Positions 1-8,599 of a stretch of DNA of 64,000 bases are shown in pieces; position 1 is the stretch's first letter; each line of letters starts with the position of its first letter. This DNA comes from LMUY01 sp964247705 (GTDB lineage Bacteria > Pseudomonadota > Alphaproteobacteria > Acetobacterales > Acetobacteraceae), in assembly GCA_964247705.1 (NCBI GenBank), contig CAXTVQ010000009.1, positions 1 through 64,000 of the forward strand, read 5' to 3'. Under the pieces are notes generated by a model. That model was not told the origin of the DNA and made no database searches. It was given only the letters and a program-made list of their open reading frames with translations. The translations under genes and the position numbers were made by a program.

Positions 1-272
<272 letters not shown>

Positions 273-391
273 GATGGCCGGAATACCGCAGCCCGCGCGG
301 TTGGGCCAGAGGTGGGGCGGTCAGTCGGCGGACGTCAAGCTATGCGTGGATGCCCAGGTCAAGCCCCGGCATGGCGGTTTACTGAACGCAT

Positions 392-3154
392 TCACCCGAA
401 CGCCCCCACCGAATGCGTGATCGCCGTCCCGATCTCCCGCACCGTCGCAAACAGCCGGCCGATCGGTTGGAAGATCGCCTCGTGCTCCCGCTCGTAGGAC
501 ACTGCGTTCTGCCGGCCGGGCGGCTCGGCATAGTCGCGGGCGGCCGCCGGGTCCGGCCGGGTTGGGAATATCTCGGCCAGCAGCTCCAGGCAGGCCGGCA
601 CGTCCAGCCGCAGCAGCCGGTCCTCCAGCGCCTGCCGGGTCACGCCGTGGCGGGGGGAGAACTCGGGGATCTCCGTGCCGAGCAGCCAAATCCGCTGGAT
701 CGCGGCGATGCGCAGCGCGTGCAGCAGCACCTCCGGCGTTGCCATCCGCGGCGTGTCCGGCCAGGTGCTGGCCAGCGCCAGCCAGTCCATCTGGATGCGG
801 CGGGCCATCGCGGTCACCGGCTGCCACAAGCCCAGCCGGTTCAGCGAGCGCGCCACCGCCAGCAGCGCCGCCGCCCGGCCCGGGACGCTGACGTGCGGCA
901 CCCGGTCCAGCCAGGCGCCCGGGTCCACCAAGCCCACCACGGCGCGCAGCACGTCCATGTCCGAATGCGCCAGCGCGTGGGCGGCGAAATCCATCGCGCG
1001 GCGGAACCGCGGGCTGTTCCCCAGCAGCGGGCCGAACGATTCGTGGTGCCGGGCGGCCGCGGCACCCACCCCCTCCAGCGTGTTGGCGCACCAGCCGAGC
1101 TGCTGCAGGATCGCGTTGTTCGGGATCGCCCGCAGCTCGCGCGGGTGGCGGATCGTGGCCGGGCCGCCGGTATCGGATTGCCGGGCGGAGGGCCGCGACC
1201 CGGTCGGGTCCAGCAACGCCGGGCCGAACGCGCCGAGCAGGGCGGCGTAACCCGGATCCTCCACCAGCTCGCGCATCCCGCTGCCGACGGTTGCGAAGAA
1301 GTCGGCGGCGAAATCCGGCTCGTCGTAGATCGGATCCTGCATGTCCGGGATGGCGGCGAAAGCGTGTTCGGCCATCCGCGCCACGGTGGCCTCCGCCAGC
1401 GCGGGCGTGCCGAACAGGAGGTAGCCGTCGCCGCCCTGGATCGCACACTCCTCCCGCACGGCGATCCCTGCCGCGGCGAAGGCCTGGCGGCTTGCGGTGG
1501 GCGAGTAGTATTTCAGCCGGTCCGCCAGCGAGCCCGGGTGCGCGCCGCGGCCGATGCTCTCGCCGCCGGTGTCGAACAGCACGACCTCGACACCGGTCAG
1601 CCCGTGCTTGGAAAGCAGTTCCGCCGCCTTCAGCCGCAGCCGCTCGATCAGGTAGGACGCCGCCAACTGGCCCACGTAACGCCCGCTATCGGAATAGCCG
1701 AACTGCAGGCACATACGCCCGGTCGCGCGCAGGTAATCGCACCAATGCGGCGAGCGCAGCGCTTCGGCCAGCACGCGCGCGCCGCTCTCCAGCGCCTCCG
1801 CCGTCTCGAACAGCGGGCTGATCTCGATCTGCTTCTCGATCCCGAACAACCGCGCCAGCCACAGCGCCGTGAGCAGCGTGTAGCCGCTCTCGGTCTCCGC
1901 GATCAGGAAGCGGACGGGCGCCTCGGCGTCGACATGCTTGATCACCTGCGCCACCGTCATCATCACGCGCACGGCGGACGCCTGCTCGGCCATCAGCGCA
2001 CCGAAATCCACCGGCTCGGGCTGCACCGCGTCCAGCGCCTCGCCGATCGCGGCCAGCAGCACCCGGCGGCGGCTGGCATCGGCCGGCGGGTCGGCCAACC
2101 CGAGCCGCACCCGCGCCGCATTGTGCAGTTGCGCCGCGTTCAGCCGCACATGGGTGTGGGCGAGCGAGAGCCCGTGGCTGGCCAACCCCGCCCGCGCCAC
2201 CGCGAGCGCCATCGGTTCGGCCGAGGTTGCCAATGCCTCGTCCAGCAACCGGAGCACGGGTGCGGGGGTAACCATCGCCTCCTCCCGCCGTCCAACCAGT
2301 GCCGCCGCGAACGCCGCCACCTGATCCGAGTCTTGCCCCGCCGGGCACGCGGCCACCTGCGCGTCCACCGCGGCCAGCGCCTGGTCCAACCGCTCGGCCG
2401 CCGGGCCGCTGCCCACCTGGCGGCGCGCCCGGTCGAGCTGCAGCCGCTTCATCACCAGCCGCAGGCGCAACGTGTCCCACCAGCCGATGTCGGTTCGCCC
2501 GTCGGTGTCGTAGCCGACCCAGGTCGTCATGATCACCGGCTTGGGCGTCAGCGTCCGCCAGCGGTCCGGCCACGTCGCCGCAGCCGCCTGCAGCAGGGCC
2601 GTCGTCAACGCGTCCACCGCGTCCCGCCCCCGGCTGATCGCGGCCGTCGCCTGGTCGAACTCCTCCTCCAGCGTGGGCTTGGACGGGCGGTGCGAGGCGA
2701 ACGCCGGCGCCGCCTCGCCCCCGGCCGCACGTGCCAGCGCGTCACCGACCTGGCGCGGCATCGAGAACGTGGGGTGCGCGGTGAACACGGCCGCGAACCG
2801 GGTCCGCTCGACGCTGGCGCGGACGGTGCGGAACGGCACCGGGCTGTCGTCCGGGTCGGGGCGGATCAGCCGCGCCGCCACCGCCGCCATCGCCGCGTGC
2901 GAGCCGTCCAGCCCGCCCACATAGGCGGCGAGCCGCGCTGCCCGGGCCGCAAACGCATCGTCCCGCAGATGCCGCACCACCGCCTCGAGCTGGTCGAGCG
3001 TCAGCGCTCCCGTGTCCATCTGCCGCATGATCGCGAGTGCGGCGGCCAGCACGGGGCTGCCGAACGGGTCGGTGCGGCTGCGGTCGCGCGCCTGTTCCAC
3101 CAGCCCCAGCAGACGGATGGCGTTTCCCTCGGCGTCGGACGAATGATTTGACAT
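392..3154 (-). CDS. ppc: Phosphoenolpyruvate carboxylase-family protein with an atypical loop
   Basis: A 920-residue protein of the PEP carboxylase family (PEP + bicarbonate to oxaloacetate, anaplerosis). Seen: the FTAHPT motif with the catalytic His near residue 127, then GYDTDGRTDIGWWDTLRLR, then SPLFETAEAL and FGYSDSGRYVGQLAASY, which align in order with PEPC landmarks (TAHPT, GxDRDGNP-like, PLFET, GYSDS). Odd: the mobile glycine-rich loop that is normally HGRGG(S/T)xGRGGGP reads FDTGGESIGRGAHPGSL, and the C-terminus ends HSVGAFG rather than the canonical RNTG. I infer a divergent alphaproteobacterial PEPC branch; activity is likely but not certain. The start MSNHSSDAEG is preferred over an in-frame codon 36 bp upstream. 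It faces the DUF445 gene across about 75 bp. Confidence 0.8.
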   Translation of the reverse strand: MSNHSSDAEGNAIRLLGLVEQARDRSRTDPFGSPVLAAALAIMRQMDTGALTLDQLEAVVRHLRDDAFAARAARLAAYVGGLDGSHAAMAAVAARLIRPDPDDSPVPFRTVRASVERTRFAAVFTAHPTFSMPRQVGDALARAAGGEAAPAFASHRPSKPTLEEEFDQATAAISRGRDAVDALTTALLQAAAATWPDRWRTLTPKPVIMTTWVGYDTDGRTDIGWWDTLRLRLVMKRLQLDRARRQVGSGPAAERLDQALAAVDAQVAACPAGQDSDQVAAFAAALVGRREEAMVTPAPVLRLLDEALATSAEPMALAVARAGLASHGLSLAHTHVRLNAAQLHNAARVRLGLADPPADASRRRVLLAAIGEALDAVQPEPVDFGALMAEQASAVRVMMTVAQVIKHVDAEAPVRFLIAETESGYTLLTALWLARLFGIEKQIEISPLFETAEALESGARVLAEALRSPHWCDYLRATGRMCLQFGYSDSGRYVGQLAASYLIERLRLKAAELLSKHGLTGVEVVLFDTGGESIGRGAHPGSLADRLKYYSPTASRQAFAAAGIAVREECAIQGGDGYLLFGTPALAEATVARMAEHAFAAIPDMQDPIYDEPDFAADFFATVGSGMRELVEDPGYAALLGAFGPALLDPTGSRPSARQSDTGGPATIRHPRELRAIPNNAILQQLGWCANTLEGVGAAAARHHESFGPLLGNSPRFRRAMDFAAHALAHSDMDVLRAVVGLVDPGAWLDRVPHVSVPGRAAALLAVARSLNRLGLWQPVTAMARRIQMDWLALASTWPDTPRMATPEVLLHALRIAAIQRIWLLGTEIPEFSPRHGVTRQALEDRLLRLDVPACLELLAEIFPTRPDPAAARDYAEPPGRQNAVSYEREHEAIFQPIGRLFATVREIGTAITHSVGAFG

Positions 3155-3228
3155 AGCTGGTATGTGCAGCGCAGCACGGCCCAGTGGCAAGCGGTTCGTT
3201 CGGCCCCGGCGCCGTGCTACGGGGCGGC

Positions 3229-4509
3229 ATGTCCCGTCTCGACCACGCCGACCCCGACCGGCTCGCCCGGCTCTCCCTGGCGCGCCACCGCGCCTTCGCC
3301 ACTGGGCTACTGGTGATCATGGCGGCGCTCACCCTCGGCAGCTACGCGTTGCCGCCGGGTTGGGGGACGGACCTGCTGCAAGCGGCGTCCAAGGCCGGGT
3401 TCGTGGGCGGCGTGGCGGACTGGTTCGCGGTCACCGCCCTGTTCCGCCACCCGCTCGGCCTGCCGATCCCCCACACCGCAATCATCCCGGCGCAGAAGGA
3501 GCGGTTGGGCCGCGCGCTGGGCCGCTTCGTCGCCACCCACGTGTTCACCGAGGCGGAACTGCGCCGCACCATCGGTCGGGTCGATCTGGTGGCCATCCTC
3601 CACCGCTTCTTCGCCGACCCTGACGCCGTCCGCCCCGCCGCCGAGACGCTGGCCGGCCTGCTTCCGCGCCTGCTGGCCACGGTGGAGGACGGCCGCGCAC
3701 GCCGCCTTATCGCCCGACTGGTGCCGCGTGTGCTGGGAGGACGGGGCGCCAGCGCCGTCGTGGCAAGGGCGCTTGCGGGCCTGCTGGAAGGAGGGCGGCA
3801 TCAGGAGGTGCTGAGTTTCATCCTGGTCCAGGTTCGCGCCCTGTTGGCCGCCAAGGAGGATCAACTCCGCGCCGTCATCGCCGAGCGGGTGCGCGAGCAA
3901 GGCGGTCGTCTGGTCGGCTGGGCGCTGGGGGCACAGGTGGCTCGCCGGGTGCTGACGACGCTGAACACCGAGATGGACAAAATGGGACCGGACGGCTCGG
4001 ACCTGCGCGACGCGTTCGACCAGTGGGTGCGCGCCGAGATCGCCCGCATGGAGACGGACCCGGCGCGTGCGGCCGAAGTGGGCGCCGCCATTCGAAAAGT
4101 CGTCTCGCACGAGACGGTGCAGGCCTGGCTGTGGGACATCTGGGCCCGGCTGCGGGTGGCGATGGAGGCGGACGCCGCCCAGCCCGGCGGCCACACCGTC
4201 GCGTTCATCGAGGGCGCGCTGGCCAATCTCGGCACCTTGCTGGAAGCGGACCCGGCCGTCCGCGCCCGGGTGCAAACCGCCGTCGAGGGCGTGGCGATCA
4301 CCGTGCTGCCCTCGGCCCAAGCGTCGCTGTCCACGTTCATCGGCGACGTGGTGGCGAACTGGGACACCGCGACCCTGGTGGACCGGTTGGAACTGCGTGT
4401 CGGCCGCGACCTCCAATATGTGCGGGTGAACGGGACGGTGGTCGGCTTCCTGGTCGGCGGCGTGCTTTACGGGGTGTTGCGGGCGGTGTTCGGCTCGGTA
4501 GCGTTCTGA
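3229..4509 (+). CDS. DUF445 family membrane protein
   Basis: A 426-residue inner-membrane protein of the DUF445 (YjiN-like) family, function unknown. An N-terminal hydrophobic helix (about residues 25-43) is followed by the family's hallmark block GFVGGVADWFAVTALFRHPL and PIPHTAIIPAQKERLG (about 56-92). The middle is a long soluble helical region and the C-terminus (about 404-426) is a second membrane helix, the usual two-anchor layout. The start MSRLDHADPD fits family length; an in-frame codon 45 bp upstream would only add a low-complexity leader. It is divergent from the PEPC-like gene and is followed after 57 bp by a small membrane protein gene on the same strand. Confidence 0.85.
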   Translation: MSRLDHADPDRLARLSLARHRAFATGLLVIMAALTLGSYALPPGWGTDLLQAASKAGFVGGVADWFAVTALFRHPLGLPIPHTAIIPAQKERLGRALGRFVATHVFTEAELRRTIGRVDLVAILHRFFADPDAVRPAAETLAGLLPRLLATVEDGRARRLIARLVPRVLGGRGASAVVARALAGLLEGGRHQEVLSFILVQVRALLAAKEDQLRAVIAERVREQGGRLVGWALGAQVARRVLTTLNTEMDKMGPDGSDLRDAFDQWVRAEIARMETDPARAAEVGAAIRKVVSHETVQAWLWDIWARLRVAMEADAAQPGGHTVAFIEGALANLGTLLEADPAVRARVQTAVEGVAITVLPSAQASLSTFIGDVVANWDTATLVDRLELRVGRDLQYVRVNGTVVGFLVGGVLYGVLRAVFGSVAF

Positions 4510-4566
4510 ACAAAAGTTTGCTTTGACGGTCGCCGTTGTTCGCGTCTTGTTCTCGTCCGACCAAAG

Positions 4567-4872
4567 ATGACGGACGATACGATGACCCTCTCGACGACCC
4601 CGGTGCGTGACGCCCCAGACCCAGCCGAAGAGGACGCCCGGCTGCGGATGATCTGGAACGAACAGCGCAAGCTGGAAGCGACGTTCATCAACAACCTCGG
4701 CGTGGCCACCGTCGCAGCGGGCGCCATCACCCCGCTGCTGGCGAACCTCTATGGCGTGAGCGACGCGCCGCCGCTTTCCTGGCTGACAAACGGCTGGCTG
4801 ATCCCCATTGTCATGGTTGCCGGTTTTGGCCTGAATGCGCTTGCGGTGCATTGGCTTAAGGGTTTGGAATGA
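4567..4872 (+). CDS. Small two-helix membrane protein, unknown function
   Basis: A 101-residue protein I do not recognise. The first half is charged (LRMIWNEQRKLEATFINN), followed by two hydrophobic segments at about residues 46-64 and 77-97, with KGLE at the C-terminus, so two membrane passes are likely. Its stop overlaps the start of the next small ORF by ATGA, which supports real translation and coupling to the flavin oxidoreductase gene downstream. An alternative ATG five codons in is possible, since no strong ribosome binding site precedes either. Homologues should be sought among Acetobacteraceae. Confidence 0.6.
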   Translation: MTDDTMTLSTTPVRDAPDPAEEDARLRMIWNEQRKLEATFINNLGVATVAAGAITPLLANLYGVSDAPPLSWLTNGWLIPIVMVAGFGLNALAVHWLKGLE

Positions 4873-5033
4873 TCAGCGTGCTCACTGTGACCGCTCCCAT
4901 CATCGTTCCGCTTGGCGCAGTGAGTTTGCTGCTGCTGCGGGCGAGGTTCCTGCCCCGTCCGCGTCCTCCGCGCCGAGCCATCGCCGTCGTCAGCCGTCCG
5001 GCCAAGATCACCCGGTTGCCGATCCGCCGATGA
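4869..5033 (+). CDS. 54-residue hydrophobic/basic mini-protein
   Basis: A 54-codon ORF that overlaps its upstream neighbour by ATGA and its downstream neighbour, the LLM oxidoreductase, also by ATGA. The first 23 residues form one hydrophobic helix (MISVLTVTAPIIVPLGAVSL then LLL), and the remainder is Arg/Pro-rich and strongly basic (RARFLPRPRPPRR...KITRLPIRR). Codon use keeps the GC-rich third position of its neighbours. The double overlap is the main evidence that it is translated; I do not recognise the product. It may be a single-pass membrane peptide or mainly a translational-coupling ORF. Confidence 0.5.
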   Translation: MISVLTVTAPIIVPLGAVSLLLLRARFLPRPRPPRRAIAVVSRPAKITRLPIRR

Positions 5034-6076
5034 GCAAGCTCACGCTTTCCGTGCTCGACCAGTCCACTGTCGTGTCCGGCCGTTCGCCGGATGACGCGAT
5101 CCGCGAGAGCATCGCCCTCGCCCAGCATTGCGAGGCGCTTGGCTACCACCGGTATTGGCTGGCCGAGCACCACGCCTCCGCCAGCCAGGCCGGAACCGCG
5201 CCCGAGATCCTGATCGCCGCCATCGCCGCCACGACCCGGCGCATCCGTGTCGGCAGCGCCGGGGTCATGCTGCCGCATTATTCGAGCCTGAAAGTCGCCG
5301 AGCAGTTCCGCGTACTTGAGGCCATTGCTCCCGGCCGGATCGACCTCGGGCTCGGCCGCGCCCCCGGCAGCGACGGGCTGACCGCGCATGCGTTGAACCC
5401 GAACGCGGCCGGCGCTGCGGACCATTTTCCGGCCCAGGTGCGTGACGTGCTGGCCTGGTCGGCTGGCGAGCGGCTGGTGGAGGGCCATCCCTTCCGCGAC
5501 ATCGTCGCCCAACCCGCCGGGCCGCATGTGCCGGAGGTGTGGATCCTCGGCTCATCCAGCTACGGTGCCCAAGTCGCCGCGCATTTCGGGCTACCCTACT
5601 GCTTTGCTCACTTCATCACGGACGGAGAAGGCGCCGCGGAGGCGCTCGACATATACCGGGACCACTACCGCCCAAGTGAGCGCAACCCGGCCCCACACGC
5701 GGCGGTGGCTGTCTGGGCACTTGCCGCCGACACGGCGGACGAGGCCGAGCGCCTATTTGCCTCCCGCGCGCTCTGGCGGCTCGGCCGGGACCGCGGCAGC
5801 TACACAGCGCTGCCAACGGTCGAGGAGGCCGCTTCCCACCCCTATTCGGACCGCGAACGGTCTCGGGTTGCACAAATTCGGGCTCGCGCGCTCTGCGGCA
5901 CGGGCGACGAGGTCATGGCCAAGCTCGAAGCGCTGGCTGGCGGCCTTGGGGCGACAGAAGTCGCCGTGATCACCACCGTTGCGGATAAGCAGGCCCGCCG
6001 GCGGTCCTACGAACTGCTGGCCGACGCCGCGCGGCTACGGTCGGCGGGTGAGCGGACCGCCCTCGCGGCCGAATGA
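5030..6076 (+). CDS. LLM-class flavin-dependent oxidoreductase (luciferase-like)
   Basis: A 348-residue protein of the bacterial luciferase-like monooxygenase superfamily (TIM barrel, FMN or F420 cofactor), close to the YhbW/MsnO8-type subgroup. The N-terminus LTLSVLDQSTVVSGRSPDDA and the segments GYHRYWLAEHH, RIRVGSAGVMLPHYSSLKVA and GRIDLGLGRAPGSD are the signature blocks of this subgroup; the WILGSSSYGAQVAAHFGLPY block in the second half is also typical. Substrate is unknown. The start is taken at the ATG inside the ATGA overlap with the preceding mini-ORF, which gives the family's usual N-terminus. The last 42 bases overlap the 3' end of the convergent small membrane protein gene. Confidence 0.88.
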   Translation: MSKLTLSVLDQSTVVSGRSPDDAIRESIALAQHCEALGYHRYWLAEHHASASQAGTAPEILIAAIAATTRRIRVGSAGVMLPHYSSLKVAEQFRVLEAIAPGRIDLGLGRAPGSDGLTAHALNPNAAGAADHFPAQVRDVLAWSAGERLVEGHPFRDIVAQPAGPHVPEVWILGSSSYGAQVAAHFGLPYCFAHFITDGEGAAEALDIYRDHYRPSERNPAPHAAVAVWALAADTADEAERLFASRALWRLGRDRGSYTALPTVEEAASHPYSDRERSRVAQIRARALCGTGDEVMAKLEALAGGLGATEVAVITTVADKQARRRSYELLADAARLRSAGERTALAAE

Positions 6077-6325
6077 GGCGTTTCGCCGCCGCGCCTGCCA
6101 CAGCTTGAAGCGGATCATCGCGTAAGCGACCAACACCGCCACGATTGCCACCGGAATCAGCGCGAACGCGACCCAAAGCGCCAAGGCGGCGAAAGCGAGA
6201 CCGACCGCCACAACCGCCAGCAACACCGCGCCCACGATGATCCGGTTGGCGACGGGGGCACGCCGAGGCGTACTGAACCGGCCGTCCGGCGTCATATCGA
6301 TCTGCAACCTGGGATCATATGCCAT
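6035..6325 (-). CDS. Small membrane protein, unknown function
   Basis: A 96-residue protein with a soluble N-terminus (MAYDPRLQIDMTPDGRFSTP), a hydrophobic centre that could form one hairpin or two helices (about residues 28-70), and a basic C-terminal tail (KLWQARRRNASFGREGG). No family recognised. It converges on the flavin oxidoreductase and shares 42 bp with its 3' end, which is unusual but possible in a compact genome. The hydrophobic profile and the YDP-type N-terminus look like genuine coding sequence rather than a shadow. Confidence 0.6.
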   Translation of the reverse strand: MAYDPRLQIDMTPDGRFSTPRRAPVANRIIVGAVLLAVVAVGLAFAALALWVAFALIPVAIVAVLVAYAMIRFKLWQARRRNASFGREGGPLTRRP

Positions 6326-6567
6326 GATGGATCATAGTGGGCCGCACAGGTGCGACCTTCAAGCTGGCCGGGCAGGCAATGGTATTGTGCAGCTTATGCA
6401 CTGCCTCACGTTCCACGCCGAGCCTGCCAGCACGGCACGATGAACAGTCCCGTAGACGAACCAAAACGATCTGAGTGATCGCCCTCGGCCGAGCCGAGCG
6501 GCGGTAACGTTTTATGAACCATACCGTCCTAGCATCCGTCGGCTTGCGCTCCCCCGAAGGAGATTTC

Positions 6568-8436
6568 ATGCTCGACGGCCTGGTTCCCGACGCAACATTG
6601 CTGGAACGTGCCTCTGCGTCTTTCCTGGCCGGGCAATCGGATGAGGCGGAGCGGATTTGTCACCGCGTGCTGCAGGATGAACCGGGCGACGCGGGCGCTC
6701 TGCGTCAGCTTGGCCTGATCCGGCTCGTTGGCGGAGATCCAGCGGGGTGCCAGGCCCTCCTGCTCCCGCTGCAAGACGTCTTTGCGGAGGATCCGGACCT
6801 CGCGATCGCTCTGGCAGAGGCGGCATGGACCACCACGGGCGCCGAAGCAGCCATCCCGCATTACCGCCACGCCGTCGCCCTAGCGCCGACCCGCGCCCGC
6901 GTCCGCGCCCGGCTTGGCCTGGCGCTGCTCACCACGGGACAACCCGGCGCAGCACGGCACATGCTGGAGGCCGCCACTGCGGCGGCGCCGGATGCCGAGA
7001 CCCTCACCCACCTCGGCATGGCCCTGCTCGCCGAAGGCCGCTCCCAGGACGCCGTGGCGCCTCTGCTGCGAGCGGCTGAGGCGGATAGCGGTGACCCGGC
7101 CAGCCTGTTTCACCTTGGGCAAGCTCTGCGCGATCTAGGCCGCATCGATGACGCCCTGGTCGCCTTGGCCGAGGCGGTGCGACGCGGGCCGGACCAAGCC
7201 CATCTCCATTTCGCCTACGGGGATGCCCTGTTCGCCCGCGGCGAGCACGCCAAAGGCCAAGTAGAATTACGGCAGGCCACGGCTCTCGACCCGACGCAGC
7301 CGCTCGCCTGGGCCAAGCTCGGCGATATGGAGCAACTCGCGGGTGACACCGCCACTGCGCTCAGTTGCTATCGTTGCGCTTCCCAACTGGACGACGGCAA
7401 TCCCGGCCTACTTGCCCTGCTCGGCAATGCCCTGCTCGCCGCCGGTGACCAGGCGGGTAGCCGCGAGCTTGCCCGCAGCATGGAAGCGTCCTGGGCCGGT
7501 CCGCGCGCGAGGGGGCTGAGCATCGGCATCCTGGCCGCACCCGGCGGCTCCAACACGCCGACCGACTACATCGTGGACCGCACTCGCCTCGCTGCCACGC
7601 CGATCTTCCTCCTGGACGGTCACGCCTATCCGACAGCCGAACTCGCCCACCGCTACGACGTGATCTTCAACGCCGTCAGCGACCCGGACGCGGCGCCCGG
7701 CGCGTTGGCGCAGGCCGGGGATTTGGCGGCCAGCCTGGCCCTGCCCGTGGTCAACGCGCCTGCCCTCATCCAGGCCACCACGCGCGACCGCATGTCCGAG
7801 CTGCTGGCCGGCATTCCCGGGCTGCACGTCCCACGAACGATACGCTGCAGCCGTACCGAGTTGGACGGTGTGGCGCTGGACGGTCCCGTGCTGGTGCGCG
7901 CCGTCGGCAGCCATGGCGGCAAAGGCCTCGCCGTTGCGCAGACGCCGAAGGAGATCCGTGACGAAGTGGCGACGCTGGGCGCCGATGAGGTTTACATCAC
8001 CCAGTTCGCCGATACCCGGTCTACCGGCGGCTTGTATCGCAAGCTGCGGGTCGTCTTCGTGGATGGGCAATGCTTCCCGGTGCACCTCGCGGTCGGCGAT
8101 CACTGGCTGAGCCATTATTTCCGCACCACCATGGCCGACATGCCTGCCTGGCGCGCGGAAGAAGCCGCCTTCCTCGCCGGGCACGAAGCCTATCTCGGGC
8201 GTGACGTCTGCCGCGCATTGGCCGAGCTGCATGGCCGGGTCGGGCTGGATTTCTTCGGCGTCGACGGTGCGATCGGCCCCGATGGCCGGCTCGTGGTGTT
8301 CGAGTGCAATGCCGCGATGCTGGTGCGCCATGCCGACCGCCCGGCGATCTTCGACTACAAGCGCGAGCCCGCCGAACGGATCCGGGACGCCGTAAGCGGC
8401 CTGCTGCGGCGCCTGGCCACCCTGTCTCCCAGGTAG
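6568..8436 (+). CDS. TPR protein fused to an ATP-grasp-like domain
   Basis: A 622-residue protein. The first 300 or so residues are tandem tetratricopeptide-type helical repeats (for example LGLALLTTGQPGAARHMLEA, LFHLGQALRDLGRIDDALVA, LHFAYGDALFARGEHAKGQV). The C-terminal half resembles a RimK/ATP-grasp fold: TTRDRMSELLAGIPGLHVPR, a nucleotide loop GPVLVRAVGSHGGKGLAVAQ, a central LYRKLRVVFVDGQCFPVHLA, and a metal-ligand-like GLDFFGVDGAIGPDGRLVV followed by FECNAAM. Such ligases join a carboxylate to an amine or hydroxyl; the substrate here is unknown, and the TPRs probably bind a peptide or protein. The start is placed at the ATG preceded by GAAGGAG rather than an ATG 54 bp upstream. It stands alone, with 131 bp to imuA's promoter region. 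Confidence 0.75.
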   Translation: MLDGLVPDATLLERASASFLAGQSDEAERICHRVLQDEPGDAGALRQLGLIRLVGGDPAGCQALLLPLQDVFAEDPDLAIALAEAAWTTTGAEAAIPHYRHAVALAPTRARVRARLGLALLTTGQPGAARHMLEAATAAAPDAETLTHLGMALLAEGRSQDAVAPLLRAAEADSGDPASLFHLGQALRDLGRIDDALVALAEAVRRGPDQAHLHFAYGDALFARGEHAKGQVELRQATALDPTQPLAWAKLGDMEQLAGDTATALSCYRCASQLDDGNPGLLALLGNALLAAGDQAGSRELARSMEASWAGPRARGLSIGILAAPGGSNTPTDYIVDRTRLAATPIFLLDGHAYPTAELAHRYDVIFNAVSDPDAAPGALAQAGDLAASLALPVVNAPALIQATTRDRMSELLAGIPGLHVPRTIRCSRTELDGVALDGPVLVRAVGSHGGKGLAVAQTPKEIRDEVATLGADEVYITQFADTRSTGGLYRKLRVVFVDGQCFPVHLAVGDHWLSHYFRTTMADMPAWRAEEAAFLAGHEAYLGRDVCRALAELHGRVGLDFFGVDGAIGPDGRLVVFECNAAMLVRHADRPAIFDYKREPAERIRDAVSGLLRRLATLSPR

Positions 8437-8561
8437 CTTGCACGGCGGCGTCGAGGGTGAACGGCCGTTAACCGCCGAGCTGCCTCCTGCTTCTCAGGAA
8501 ACAAATCAATCGCGTTGAGTAAGCCGAGCTTTTTGGCCGCTGTGACGGAGTCGAAATGGGA

Positions 8562-8590
8562 TTGCCTTCCCAGCGGCGATGATGTTCATT
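8562..8590 (+). promoter_or_regulatory. Candidate imuA promoter (-35 TTGCCT, weak -10)
   Basis: TTGCCT at the left end is separated by 17 bp from TTCATT, giving a plausible but weak sigma-70-like promoter. The -10 sits inside the LexA box, so repressor binding would block it. Transcription would begin at or very near the imuA ATG, implying a leaderless or nearly leaderless message. The -10 matches the consensus at only three positions, so this is tentative. Confidence 0.35.
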
Positions 8591-8598
8591 AAATGTTC
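8584..8598 (+). promoter_or_regulatory. LexA (SOS) box, GTTC-N7-GTTC
   Basis: GTTCATTAAATGTTC is a perfect direct repeat of GTTC with a 7-bp AT-rich spacer, the established alphaproteobacterial LexA operator. It sits two bases before the imuA ATG, so imuA-imuB are predicted to be LexA-repressed and DNA-damage inducible. The AT-rich spacer stands out against the very GC-rich surroundings. Confidence 0.85.
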
Positions 8599-8599
8599 C

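Noticed and set aside
321..1448. A 375-codon minus-strand frame inside the PEPC-like gene suggesting a frameshift or second gene
   Set aside because: It is an alternative frame of the same strand with Arg/Ala/Gly-rich shadow composition; the PEPC frame is open throughout.
413..3151. A 912-codon open frame antisense to the PEP-carboxylase-like gene
   Set aside because: Composition is Arg/Gln/His-rich with no domain or hydrophobic pattern. Very GC-rich genes routinely leave long antisense frames open, and the opposite strand carries clear PEPC motifs.
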